From contig CACYQB010000008.1 of assembly GCA_902776435.1 (NCBI GenBank), positions 37,217 through 101,216 of the forward strand: a stretch of DNA of 64,000 nt. Direction: 5' to 3'. Positions 52,565 through 61,554 of this stretch are shown here, in pieces. Below the pieces are notes generated by a model. That model saw only the letters and a program-made list of their open reading frames with translations, made no database searches and had not been told where the DNA came from. How positions within the stretch are numbered: position 1 is the stretch's first letter; each line of letters begins with the position of its first letter. A program made the position numbers and the translations under genes. This DNA is from an uncultured Bacteroidales bacterium. GTDB taxonomy: Bacteria > Bacteroidota > Bacteroidia > Bacteroidales > Muribaculaceae.

Positions 52565-53932
52565 CTAAAGAAACATTGCCATATACATTGGCAACATTAT
52601 CAAGTCCCGCTCTTTCCGAATGTCCTTCGAATGAAGGAGGTATCGTTGAAGGATGCGGGCCGAGAACTTCTTCTGGAATTCATTAATGGAAACATGAAGA
52701 TTGGATGTCGATGACTTGACTTCTATCGGGCAGATTTTAGCTTTACGGGACAACAAGAAGTCTATCTCGTAGTTATGTTTGCCCGATGGTGTCGGCCACG
52801 TATGGTAATACAACTTATTCCCAGTGGCTGTCAGAATCTGTGACACCACGTTCTCGTATACATAGCCCACATCAGCCTTCAGTTTATCGCTCAACAATTT
52901 TTGGTAAATGACATTCTCTGTAAATTTATCGTCCCAGAAAGCGAGAGTGACAAATAGTCCTGTATCTCCGCAAAACAATTTGAACTGGTCGCGGTTGATG
53001 TGTGATGCCAATCCTGCACTTGGGTCGTTGGCATGATAAGCTATATTGACGGTCATGGAATCTTTGAGGATATTTATTTGATCTCTCAGACGTTCCAGTT
53101 TCCCTCCTGTAATCACGCTACTTACCTTATAGCGAGAGGCATTGCTGTTTAGTTGGGATGGGATGGCATGAAACAAATCTGAGGTCTGCCCTGATGGATC
53201 CAATTCGTAGAAATCCTCATCGTAGAGGTCAAGGATGCTGCGCTTGCGCTGGTCAACAATACTCAAATCGTGTGTGTCAATATAGTCGTTGACAGCCTGG
53301 GGCATGCCTCCAACCAAAACATATAGACGGAAATCGCGCATCATACGACGATTTGTATCATCACTCAGTAGACTTAAATTGTTGAACATTGTACGCAAAA
53401 GGGGAATAGTTTGGTCATCTCCCAATGCCCAACGAAACTCTTCATAGTCCATGGGGTACATATCAAGGCGCGTTTCCTCACTGGGAATGAGAATGTTTTT
53501 CTGTTGCTCGGAGTTGCCAGCTGACTTCCTTTTACGCTTGATGCTCAACAGAGACCCAGTCTCAATATAATCGTAACGACCATCGGCCACAAGTGTTTTA
53601 ATGGCTTGCCGGGCTAATGGCTGCTTCTGTATTTCATCAAAGATGATGACAGACTTGCGTGGCTTCAGGCTTTTTCGATAGTTAAGTTGCAGTTGCGTGA
53701 AGATGTAGTCCAGATTGGAGACATCTTCAAACAAACGGTGTGTTGCTTGCGTTGCTGTTGAGAAGTCAACTAATATGTAGCTCTCGTATTCATTACGGGC
53801 AAATTGCTCGGCAACAGTGGACTTGCCGACACGCCTTGCACCCCTGATAAGAAGTGCGGTTGTCCCGTGCTGATTTTGCTTCCAACTCAGCATTTGCTCA
53901 TATATTTTGCGTCTGAAAATTCTTTCTGCCAT
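52565..53932 (-). CDS. AAA_14/DUF4143 ATPase 3
   Basis: A 455-residue paralogue of ATPase 2. Walker A is LLIRGARRVGKSTVA (Gly31-Ser38), Walker B is KSVIIFDEIQKQPLARQAIK, and the shared YDYIETGSLLSIKRK and YPMDYEEFRWALGDDQTIPL follow. The nuclease-like end is HNYEIDFLLSRKAKICPIEV. The ATG at 53932 is chosen because the promoter at 53956-53986 excludes the upstream start. The function is unknown; ATPases of this family are very numerous in Bacteroidales. It is the cargo of the third cassette-like module. Confidence 0.88.
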   Translation of the reverse strand: MAERIFRRKIYEQMLSWKQNQHGTTALLIRGARRVGKSTVAEQFARNEYESYILVDFSTATQATHRLFEDVSNLDYIFTQLQLNYRKSLKPRKSVIIFDEIQKQPLARQAIKTLVADGRYDYIETGSLLSIKRKRKSAGNSEQQKNILIPSEETRLDMYPMDYEEFRWALGDDQTIPLLRTMFNNLSLLSDDTNRRMMRDFRLYVLVGGMPQAVNDYIDTHDLSIVDQRKRSILDLYDEDFYELDPSGQTSDLFHAIPSQLNSNASRYKVSSVITGGKLERLRDQINILKDSMTVNIAYHANDPSAGLASHINRDQFKLFCGDTGLFVTLAFWDDKFTENVIYQKLLSDKLKADVGYVYENVVSQILTATGNKLYYHTWPTPSGKHNYEIDFLLSRKAKICPIEVKSSTSNLHVSINEFQKKFSARILQRYLLHSKDIRKERDLIMLPMYMAMFL

Positions 53933-53955
53933 TTTCCTCTTTGTATTATCAGGTG

Positions 53956-53986
53956 CAAATGTAACCATAAAATCCCAAATATCAAA
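53956..53986 (-). promoter_or_regulatory. Promoter of ATPase 3
   Basis: On the minus strand, TTTG (53983-53986), a 19-bp spacer, then TACATTTG (53956-53963). Confidence 0.75.
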
Positions 53987-54020
53987 GGAAATGTGCAGAA
54001 AATGCCGAAATTCTCAAAGG
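53956..54020. repeat. 5' border shared by rhuM and ATPase 3 (copy 2)
   Basis: Matches 50823-50887 over about 60 bp: the promoter, then ATAAAATCCCAAATATCAAA, then GCCGAAATTCTCAAA. Confidence 0.8.
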
Positions 54021-54100
54021 TTGAATACTGAAAAATGCCGAAATTCTCAAAGGTTGAATACTGAAAAATGCCGAAATTCTCAAAAATTGAATACTTTATT
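54002..54100. repeat. Three 33-bp tandem repeats upstream of ATPase 3
   Basis: Units start at 54002, 54035 and 54068. Each begins ATGCCGAAATTCTCAAA; the first two are identical, and the third diverges near its end. Confidence 0.9.
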
Positions 54101-54153
54101 ATATCTTTGCCTTCAGCAGTTCTATCATCAGTTCGATATTAGATTCAAAGAGT

Positions 54154-55110
54154 CTAATCATGCGCAATATTATTAAAGTATTGTACAATTGTTTTTTCAA
54201 TAAATGTTTCTAAAGATTTAGGTACACGGGCTCTTGGTGCTATTGTTTCCATAATATCATTCTCATTCAATGTACGTCCTTTATTAGTTTTATTAATGTG
54301 CATCGTAGAACAATCGTTATGAATTGAATTACAAAACAATATAAAGAAAACAGCGAAGTACTTACCTCTCACAATTTGATGAACCAAAGACTTTTCTTTC
54401 AGTTCAGACATAACAATCTCCATTTTGGATTTATCGTACATAGAATAGTCAACTTGACTATCTTTGTATAATTTCTTTATTATTTCGTCTTGGGATCCAA
54501 TTTGAGTTAATATACCATTTTTTACATTGAATAATTGCCTAATTTTCAAATTTTTATAATTTGCAGGTTTTATATTGTTTTGTTTCCATACTATGATATT
54601 TGCCATTATTGGCAACATTCTATTATCAAAATCATTCAATTGCTGATTGTACAAGTTCTTAATTGAGCTTAATTCATCCGTGGGAGTAGAGCAAAAGCCT
54701 AATATATCTTGCAAAACAGATTCTAAAGTATCCTCATTAAGGATATCATTCTCTATAGAATAATTATCGGTAATATAAACGTAAGGGTCATTAATTATAT
54801 TAGTATCGTTTATTATACAAGATAAATCTCTGTCCATAAAATAGACGATCTTTTCAATTGGATATTTTCTATTCCGTATTTCTTCATACACATACTTTAC
54901 AACTTCTTTTCCGTCTGATGGATATAGAATAACAGAACAATCTTTGTCTATTTTTTGTTTAATAGTTGTTCTGTAATATGATGGGTCATCTTTCCCTTCA
55001 ACAAAGCCATAACAAACTTTAGAAGAGTCTTTCTTGAAATCAGTATAGAATCTTGAAAGAGGAACTGTTTTTCCATTTCTTTCAAGCCTTAAAAGGTCTG
55101 CTATTCCCAT
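54154..55110 (-). CDS. DUF4435 TOPRIM-fold protein (PARIS AriB-like)
   Basis: A 318-residue protein with the DUF4435/TOPRIM pattern: CYGFVEGKDDPSYYRTTI (Glu38), IEKIVYFMDRDLSC (Asp93, Asp95), and YVYITDNYSIENDILNEDTL, whose SIEN segment is typical of DUF4435. In PARIS the AriB protein is a toxin nuclease kept inactive by AriA until a phage anti-restriction protein releases it. It follows AriA by 4 bp on the same strand. I chose ATG 55110 because upstream in-frame starts overlap ariA; 55140 is the alternative. Confidence 0.82.
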   Translation of the reverse strand: MGIADLLRLERNGKTVPLSRFYTDFKKDSSKVCYGFVEGKDDPSYYRTTIKQKIDKDCSVILYPSDGKEVVKYVYEEIRNRKYPIEKIVYFMDRDLSCIINDTNIINDPYVYITDNYSIENDILNEDTLESVLQDILGFCSTPTDELSSIKNLYNQQLNDFDNRMLPIMANIIVWKQNNIKPANYKNLKIRQLFNVKNGILTQIGSQDEIIKKLYKDSQVDYSMYDKSKMEIVMSELKEKSLVHQIVRGKYFAVFFILFCNSIHNDCSTMHINKTNKGRTLNENDIMETIAPRARVPKSLETFIEKTIVQYFNNIAHD

Positions 55111-55114
55111 AATG

Positions 55115-56485
55115 TTATTCCCTAAATTCTTCGATTCCATGCGCGTATTTATCCAAACTATTATCAAAAATAAAAGGAGAATGTGTCACGGCAATCAAAC
55201 CGTTACAGAAAGCACCTTTTCTGACATCTTCCAAGAAAGTTTTTTGCCATTTTACAGATAGAGACAGCTCTGGTTCATCAATTAAAACTAGGTAATCATG
55301 TTTATTTGTCAGATACAAATGACTGAACAATGAAACAATTTGTTTTTCTCCAGAAGACAATTGAAAGAGTTTTATGTCATGATCATCATAATTGGATGTA
55401 ATGCTAAACTCAAAAGTTGGACTATCATATTTCATGGATTTATTCTGTAAATAACTATTACATACATCTACAAAATCTCTAATTGATGTCTCTTTTTGAT
55501 TTAATTCTTTATGCGATTCATATAATTTAAGGAAATAGTGACAAACGACCTTATCGTGTTCAGACTGAATATCTCTATCTTTAATATTTTGTAATGTATT
55601 GAATAATTTCTTTTTCCGTTCTTCAGAAAGAATGGTATCATCAACTCTATTCATGATTTGATGAATTGTTTCCTCATCAATAGAAGCGATTTCCTTGGCA
55701 TTAATGGATTCGTATTTTTTATCAACAATATCTCCCAAATACCCAAGTGTCAAATCATTAAGATTTGTTCTTGAAGAATCCTTCAGATTGGTTAATGTGT
55801 TATTTATTGCCTCATCAACATCACGCATACCAAATTCTATGAGTTCTGTATAGTTGTTGTACTCATGCATATGCCTTATTCTACGACTTCTAAAATCATC
55901 TTCATCAATTCTTCCATCAAGAACAACTCTCAATTCTTGTTCTATTCGCCTATATGTCGGCAAATACAGGACATGAATATTCTCAACTTTTTTCCTAATA
56001 TCTTGTAATGATTTCAATAATTGGTTTCGCCTGTTTTTCTTATTACTTGTTTTTGAGAATAAGTCAGGATTTTCTTCAATACTCAGTTCTTGGAGTATAT
56101 ACTCAACGGGAATGTCATAGTGTTTACATATCATTTCTAGTCTTTCAATATCAATCCTGTTATCTCTTTCAAGCATGTTTTGAATGGCTCTTCTTACAGG
56201 AAGTGGTGATCTCCGTAATGATATATCATCAAGAGCTACAGAAGAATTAATAATGTCTTTTTTAGCAATCTTGTACTTTTCTGTATCAATGTATACTTCA
56301 ATACTTTCAAAATTGTATCGACTCAATTTTCCCCATTGTAACGACAATGTGTAATACAACATTTTAATAATAGTCGTTTTACAAGAACCGTTTTCACCTA
56401 ATAATATTAGGGTGTTGTTTTCAAACTTCAACTCGAAATTTAAAGTCTCATGTAGCTTGTTAATCTTAAAACTTTTTATTTCCAT
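55115..56485 (-). CDS. ABC-type AAA ATPase (PARIS AriA-like)
   Basis: A 456-residue ATPase, close to the length of AriA. Walker A is LILLGENGSCKTTII (residues 30-38), the ABC signature is QLSSGEKQIVSLF (near residue 385), Walker B is YLVLIDEPELSLS, and the switch His is in IAVTHSPFIFD. The last Gly of the P-loop is replaced by Cys (GENGSCKTT), an unusual change. Between them lies a long helical insert, as in OLD/RecF-type ATPases. In PARIS this protein forms a cage that holds AriB and senses phage anti-restriction proteins. The AriB-like gene follows immediately. Confidence 0.82.
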   Translation of the reverse strand: MEIKSFKINKLHETLNFELKFENNTLILLGENGSCKTTIIKMLYYTLSLQWGKLSRYNFESIEVYIDTEKYKIAKKDIINSSVALDDISLRRSPLPVRRAIQNMLERDNRIDIERLEMICKHYDIPVEYILQELSIEENPDLFSKTSNKKNRRNQLLKSLQDIRKKVENIHVLYLPTYRRIEQELRVVLDGRIDEDDFRSRRIRHMHEYNNYTELIEFGMRDVDEAINNTLTNLKDSSRTNLNDLTLGYLGDIVDKKYESINAKEIASIDEETIHQIMNRVDDTILSEERKKKLFNTLQNIKDRDIQSEHDKVVCHYFLKLYESHKELNQKETSIRDFVDVCNSYLQNKSMKYDSPTFEFSITSNYDDHDIKLFQLSSGEKQIVSLFSHLYLTNKHDYLVLIDEPELSLSVKWQKTFLEDVRKGAFCNGLIAVTHSPFIFDNSLDKYAHGIEEFRE

Positions 56486-56595
56486 ATATTATAGTTTTAT
56501 TTAGTTTGACATAAGTTTTGGTAATTGAAATAACTTAAGTTCGAGGCCTGATAGTTTTACTATTCTATTTTAAGCTTTATTAATTCAATTATTGA

Positions 56596-56937
56596 TTATT
56601 TGCCCTTGATTAAAAAATCAATTAACTTTGAAGCCCGTTCTTTTGTAATGCCCTCAAACTGTTTTATTAAAATCTCCACAAGTTCATCAATTGTTGGATT
56701 AATTCTTGTATCAGACTCCTGCAAACCAATTGGATTAATTACGGATAAATTCTTATTTTGAGGAGCGATGCTAATCTGAAGCAGATCAGAAAGAACTCCA
56801 TTGACTATAGAATCAACATCTTCAGTAGGGCAACCGGCATTAAGCGCTAGCTGATTGAGAACTGCGACCTGACATATGCCAGGATGAGTACTGATAAAAC
56901 CTTCAACTGGTTCGAAAAAATGTGATGGATGAATCAT
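56596..56937 (-). CDS. Small protein, last gene of the GTPase operon (possible adaptor)
   Basis: A 113-residue protein, helical, with no signal peptide. Its N-terminal half (MIHPSHFFEPVEGFISTHPG then VLNQLALNAGCPTEDVDSIV) could be a winged-helix or small alpha-beta fold, and the tail is a charged helix (TKERASKLIDFLIKGK). I do not recognise it surely. Double-GTPase systems often carry a small adaptor domain protein, and position (10 bp after the GAP1 gene) makes that a fair guess. Confidence 0.6.
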   Translation of the reverse strand: MIHPSHFFEPVEGFISTHPGICQVAVLNQLALNAGCPTEDVDSIVNGVLSDLLQISIAPQNKNLSVINPIGLQESDTRINPTIDELVEILIKQFEGITKERASKLIDFLIKGK

Positions 56938-56947
56938 ATTACAATTT

Positions 56948-58915
56948 TTATAATAAATCTATCAAAGTTTTATTCAACTGCTGATCAGGAGTAAAAGACT
57001 CAATATAATTCTTTGATACTTTTAGTGCCTTTAATCGTTCAACAACTCCTTTTCTGAGTTTCTTACATTTATCCCATTCTTGCCATGGCAAAACACTGCC
57101 TGTATACGACCTTATTTTATCCCAACTACTCCAACTGAGAGCACTTTTAGCTGCCAACTGATATATTGGGTAGAATGCCTTTTTTAGATAAGCTAAGGCA
57201 ATTGCATCATTCCAATTATATGATAGCAAGAAAAGGAATGTATAGTACTTATCAGGACCGTCATAAGAACTATTTGCAAATGCTTTCCAAGCAGAACTTG
57301 AGCTTTGTTTTACGTCTATAGAATTTGGAGAGACATTCGTCATAATAAATTCAACAACAACTTTATTTAATGAATCGCGTCCATTCATCCAATCTGCAAT
57401 CTGATCAAAATGAGTAAAACAATAAACACGTAAGCTATTATCCAATATATATTGAACACTAGCACTAAGATATTCCATAACAAGATATACCAGATCAGGT
57501 ACAACAGAAATGAAACGATCCTTCATCGTTTCATCAATATGATAATGCTTATACAATACTACTAAGAATAACTTATCCCACTTATCGAAATAAATATTAC
57601 TGTTCTTCTGGAAGATCTCATATGTTGATAAGAACCTGTCCTCTGGAAAATCAACCCATATAGATACAGATAGTAATTGAGGGCATAAAGTCACCAATGA
57701 TATGTAAGTTGGCCAATCCTGTGATGATATTTTAACCAAATCATCCAATTGAAGAAACTTGTATGAATTTTCTAAGGTTCTTTTGCCATACTGATTGAAA
57801 TAATCTTTTTGCAACAAATTTGATAAGAGACGAATGTATGAGTCCTTATCTTCACGGGCATGTCTAATTACGCGTTGTTCAAATTCGTTGAGACTATAAT
57901 CAAGAGATTGTGATGCTTTAAATGTGGCAATGTCAAGAAGTATATTTTCCTCGCTGTCGAACACCCTAGACACGCGTTCGCTCATGAAAGATTTTTTTAC
58001 GTTCAATCCCTCACCACTAGGAAATGACTCTGCTATAATTGACAATATGTCCTTGTAGCGTAAGGCAGACGAATCCGCAGACATAGCCTTATCCAAACAT
58101 TCTGATAAGTAAGCTACGGAACATAATTTAGAAATACTACTGCCAATATCTCCAGAGAATAATCGCAAGAACTTTGGCATACCTTTGTCATTATTCAGAA
58201 TTGCATGGCCCAGTGATCTTATTCCTTCATTGAAATTGGATGTCTCTAATCCTCCTACATCATTCGCAGTTAATAAAGGAACTGAATTGTGATTCGCAAA
58301 CTGTAATGAGGATTTAACTCTTGGGAAATGACGTCCTGATGCTGAACCTGAGCAAAAAGCTACTCTTGCTAAGATGCCTACAGGAAGATACTGTACAAGG
58401 CACAAACATAGATTCTGATAGAAATCGGATGAGCGCTCTATAGCAAAACATCTGGATGATTGTAGAAGTTGAACAAGTATATACATTATTTGCACCTGGG
58501 AGATCTGATTGCTTGCAAGAAAGCCCGCATCCATATGAGATTGATCACCAGATAGTTCAAATGCATAATTATAGTTGTGATGGCTGTCATTATTAGGTCG
58601 TTGAAAGAGAGGTAACAGTTGACGGAAATCAAAATTAGTTTCCAAATTTTCCAAATCAACAAGGAATGTGTGCGTCCACACACACCCAGGGCGAGGCATC
58701 TCATTGGCATACCAACTCTTAGCAATAGCATAATATTTGCCATCGGGGAGGGGATAGCCCATAATATAAGAACTATCACCATTCGCATCACCACTATACT
58801 CTGTCCAATCGCTCATCACTTTTAACAAGTCGTCATCAATACTTGGTAGTGTTAATGACGAAGCCAAAAGAGTGTGCCCTTGGTTATAGCCGTGTAGTGC
58901 CTGATGAATGATCAT
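56948..58915 (-). CDS. GAP1-type GTPase-associated protein
   Basis: A 655-residue protein. The N-terminus, MIIHQALHGYNQGHTLLASS, then SDWTEYSGDANGDSSYIMGY and MPRPGCVWTHTFLVDLENLE, is the GAP1-N1 pattern described for bacterial GTPase-linked conflict systems. The rest is long and helical and would correspond to the GAP1 middle and C-terminal parts. It probably acts on the two GTPases encoded upstream, but the mechanism is not established. It lies 9 bp after the first GTPase gene. Confidence 0.8.
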   Translation of the reverse strand: MIIHQALHGYNQGHTLLASSLTLPSIDDDLLKVMSDWTEYSGDANGDSSYIMGYPLPDGKYYAIAKSWYANEMPRPGCVWTHTFLVDLENLETNFDFRQLLPLFQRPNNDSHHNYNYAFELSGDQSHMDAGFLASNQISQVQIMYILVQLLQSSRCFAIERSSDFYQNLCLCLVQYLPVGILARVAFCSGSASGRHFPRVKSSLQFANHNSVPLLTANDVGGLETSNFNEGIRSLGHAILNNDKGMPKFLRLFSGDIGSSISKLCSVAYLSECLDKAMSADSSALRYKDILSIIAESFPSGEGLNVKKSFMSERVSRVFDSEENILLDIATFKASQSLDYSLNEFEQRVIRHAREDKDSYIRLLSNLLQKDYFNQYGKRTLENSYKFLQLDDLVKISSQDWPTYISLVTLCPQLLSVSIWVDFPEDRFLSTYEIFQKNSNIYFDKWDKLFLVVLYKHYHIDETMKDRFISVVPDLVYLVMEYLSASVQYILDNSLRVYCFTHFDQIADWMNGRDSLNKVVVEFIMTNVSPNSIDVKQSSSSAWKAFANSSYDGPDKYYTFLFLLSYNWNDAIALAYLKKAFYPIYQLAAKSALSWSSWDKIRSYTGSVLPWQEWDKCKKLRKGVVERLKALKVSKNYIESFTPDQQLNKTLIDLL

Positions 58916-58924
58916 ATTATCAAG

Positions 58925-59713
58925 TTAAATCAGTGAACTCAAAGGAAGTGTCAAGTCATATGACTTAATGCCATCTTCAGTAACAACGAATGAACGTTGC
59001 CCGTTTTCGGTTTTCTCGATAAGTGATTCCACATTTTCAGTAGAATAAATATCTCCTTGAGCACTAATACCAAACAATTTTGCATCAGGAAAATACCTCT
59101 TGATAAAATTGTTCATGAATCTTGAATTCTGCTTAAGATACTCACGCGGATTGGAATAATCATTCTGATACACATCCCACGCTGTGAAACAAATAGCGAG
59201 TTTCTTCCAAGGAAAGAGGTTGTGTAGTTCTTTCAAGATTAGAACATTCTGTACTTCATTTGAAATGTCCTTCATATCAAATGATGGTAGTTTTGTGTCC
59301 TTTATTGTATCATCATTTTGAAATTGATCAGCAAAAACAGATGAATTAAGGTCCTTTATAAACAGCATCAATGAGTCTGGTTCGCTATCCCAGTCTTTAA
59401 TAAGTTGAGACTGTTTTTGGACAATAGCCTGAAAGTTCTCTCCGGCTATATCGGGAAGGGATACAGAAATGACATTTCCATCGGTATTGCGCTTAAGGCT
59501 TAGCTCAATGTTTGTGGCTCCGCCAATTTGCGTTCTATCAACTTCCTTGATGCTTAGCCATGGTTGCTGGAGTCTATTGAGATAAGAAAAGTCTGCAGGG
59601 ATTTCAGCAAATGAAAGAGCTTGGCCCTCAACAGGATTACTCAGTAGATAAGACAGAGCTCCGATAAATGTGGTTTTACCAGTACTTGGCATGCCTGCTA
59701 TTAAACACTTCAT
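58925..59713 (-). CDS. TRAFAC-type GTPase of a double-GTPase system
   Basis: A 262-residue GTPase. P-loop is IAGMPSTGKTTFIGAL (Gly7-Thr14), the DxxG switch is SLPDIAGENFQAIV, and the base-recognition region is CFTAWDVYQ (TAWD in place of NKxD). G5 is probably GISAQG. Fold and context match the double-GTPase group: it is encoded 2 bp after a second GTPase and 9 bp before GAP1. The final Asp/Leu-rich stretch may contact GAP1. Confidence 0.82.
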   Translation of the reverse strand: MKCLIAGMPSTGKTTFIGALSYLLSNPVEGQALSFAEIPADFSYLNRLQQPWLSIKEVDRTQIGGATNIELSLKRNTDGNVISVSLPDIAGENFQAIVQKQSQLIKDWDSEPDSLMLFIKDLNSSVFADQFQNDDTIKDTKLPSFDMKDISNEVQNVLILKELHNLFPWKKLAICFTAWDVYQNDYSNPREYLKQNSRFMNNFIKRYFPDAKLFGISAQGDIYSTENVESLIEKTENGQRSFVVTEDGIKSYDLTLPLSSLI

Positions 59714-59715
59714 AG

Positions 59716-60615
59716 TTATTTCTTTTTATTAATCATTTCATTAACCCAGTCAAGACTTGATGCCTGAGGCTGGTTCGAGGTTTCTTCAACCGTATGCAGT
59801 ATAATATCTTCGAAAAGACTTATAAGCTTGTTGTTGTTTTTCAAACTATTTGCACGAATTTCAAAGGTTTGACCAATCTTAAGATTAATGATATCCTCAA
59901 AATTTGTAATCAGCTTCTCCTTTTCTTTTCCAAATTTGTTTTCATCATTAACCTTATCAATCTTATTGAACACCAATTGCAATTTGGTTTTACGAACAAA
60001 CAAGCCGTTTTCCTTCATATTCCTGAGGAGCTGCTGGTATTGAGTGGTTAGCGAAAGCCGTTGTTCATTGCAAAGCTTTTCAGAATCAACAAAGAACATG
60101 ATTCTATCAGCATTCTTGATTAAGATATCATCTGCAATTTTACCCTTTTTTGCAGCATAGTCCGCATAATCCTCACCTGAATGATCGGAAATGACAACAA
60201 GCTTATCTCCATACTGTGGATGACTGAGATGAAATGTAAGCAAATAAGGTTCGCCAAGAACAGTACGCTTGGTTTCTGGGGCTATTTCAATATTGCGGTC
60301 ATTCAATCTACGAAGGAAAGATCTTCGTTCTAACCCTACCAAGGTCTCAGAATCATAGAAAGCATATCCTGCAATATCTTCTTTTTGAAGTAGAGTCTGG
60401 TAAAATGAAGAAACAAATGATGTTTTACCATAGCCAACAAATCCCACAAGAACGGTAATCTCTGGTTTGCTTGATGACATCAAGGCATTGATCTTCTGGT
60501 CGTCACTCATAGCTTCTCCTATGAATTGACCAATATTATCAGCTCTTTCTGCTGGCTTTACAGCAGGCACTTCAGCTGGATTTACACCTGTAATAAGTTC
60601 TATCTTGTCGTCCAT
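59716..60615 (-). CDS. Second GTPase of the double-GTPase system
   Basis: A 299-residue GTPase. A Pro/Ala-rich N-terminal tail precedes the P-loop VLVGFVGYGKTSFVSSF (Gly58-Thr65). The DxxG switch is VVISDHSGEDYADY and the guanine motif is the canonical LVFNKIDKVND. The C-terminal part is helical. It is distinct from its neighbour by its intact NKxD. The start is tied to the helical gene upstream (single-base overlap at 60615). Confidence 0.85.
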   Translation of the reverse strand: MDDKIELITGVNPAEVPAVKPAERADNIGQFIGEAMSDDQKINALMSSSKPEITVLVGFVGYGKTSFVSSFYQTLLQKEDIAGYAFYDSETLVGLERRSFLRRLNDRNIEIAPETKRTVLGEPYLLTFHLSHPQYGDKLVVISDHSGEDYADYAAKKGKIADDILIKNADRIMFFVDSEKLCNEQRLSLTTQYQQLLRNMKENGLFVRKTKLQLVFNKIDKVNDENKFGKEKEKLITNFEDIINLKIGQTFEIRANSLKNNNKLISLFEDIILHTVEETSNQPQASSLDWVNEMINKKK

Positions 60616-61550
60616 TATTCTTCTAATTTTTCAATCATTTGTTCAGTAAGCAGTTCATAATAAAGATATATGCCAAACTCAATAACATTTAGCTTCCTCT
60701 GTAAAAGGAAATCTGAATTTTTAACTTGTTCTTTATTTATCAATCTCAAAAGTACTGATGTGCCAGTATTGATGTCTCTTGATAATGGCTCGATATCTTT
60801 CAATATATTAGATAGCATTTTATTTTTTTTCTCGCCATTAGCACTTTGGATGATATAAGCTTCTGCATCATAATTATAATATAAATATTGATAACTATCT
60901 ACTAGTCTTGTTATGATGCTATACACTCTGACAAAAGGATTTGAGATATTGAGTAATTCCTGATTTTTCAATAGTTCGTCACATCTATAGTAAGCTGCAT
61001 CTTTCGCAATTGTTTGTAAGTCTTTGATTTGCAGTTTATTAAGCTTGTTTTCGTCGTTGCCTGTGCGAAATTTAGCAATGATACTGATAATCGATGTGGA
61101 AAGCACCTCTCCGGTTGTGTCATGCTCTGACAAATAGTTTGTAATATGGAATTTATATATTTCCCTAATTACCACTTCATTAGACAGCTCATTCCAACGT
61201 CCTTTAGCCAAAATCATTGCATTCATGAACATTGTTGCATAGAGATGCTGCTTCAAATCATCGCTTTCTTCAAGAACTGTAAGATAGACAGAGAACAGAG
61301 ATAGACGTGCTATGACATTGGTTGGAAGGGTTGTTAATTCTGAATCATTATCTTTTAAAGTATTAGCGACATAATCAGAAAAATCTTCAGAAACAATACC
61401 CGTGATAAATGATAAAGAACATTCATCTATCTTAACGAACAAATCGTTTTCTTTATAAGAACGGCATATAGTGACAAGTTGTGTCAACAACTCGTTGTCA
61501 TATGGAATTGCTACAGCTCCATCTAATATTATAGCTAACTTTCGTTCCAT
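60615..61550 (-). CDS. All-helical protein of the GTPase operon (GASH-like)
   Basis: A 311-residue protein, almost entirely helical by composition and pattern, with no catalytic motif visible. Position between the phosphoesterase and the GTPases matches the all-helical protein GASH reported in GTPase-associated systems; the match rests on context and fold only. The stop codon overlaps the next start, so it is translated in a coupled chain with the second GTPase. Confidence 0.65.
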   Translation of the reverse strand: MERKLAIILDGAVAIPYDNELLTQLVTICRSYKENDLFVKIDECSLSFITGIVSEDFSDYVANTLKDNDSELTTLPTNVIARLSLFSVYLTVLEESDDLKQHLYATMFMNAMILAKGRWNELSNEVVIREIYKFHITNYLSEHDTTGEVLSTSIISIIAKFRTGNDENKLNKLQIKDLQTIAKDAAYYRCDELLKNQELLNISNPFVRVYSIITRLVDSYQYLYYNYDAEAYIIQSANGEKKNKMLSNILKDIEPLSRDINTGTSVLLRLINKEQVKNSDFLLQRKLNVIEFGIYLYYELLTEQMIEKLEE

Positions 61551-61554
61551 AAAA

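Noticed and set aside
54002-54100. CRISPR array
   Set aside because: The three 33-bp units are contiguous tandem repeats without spacers, and no cas genes are present.
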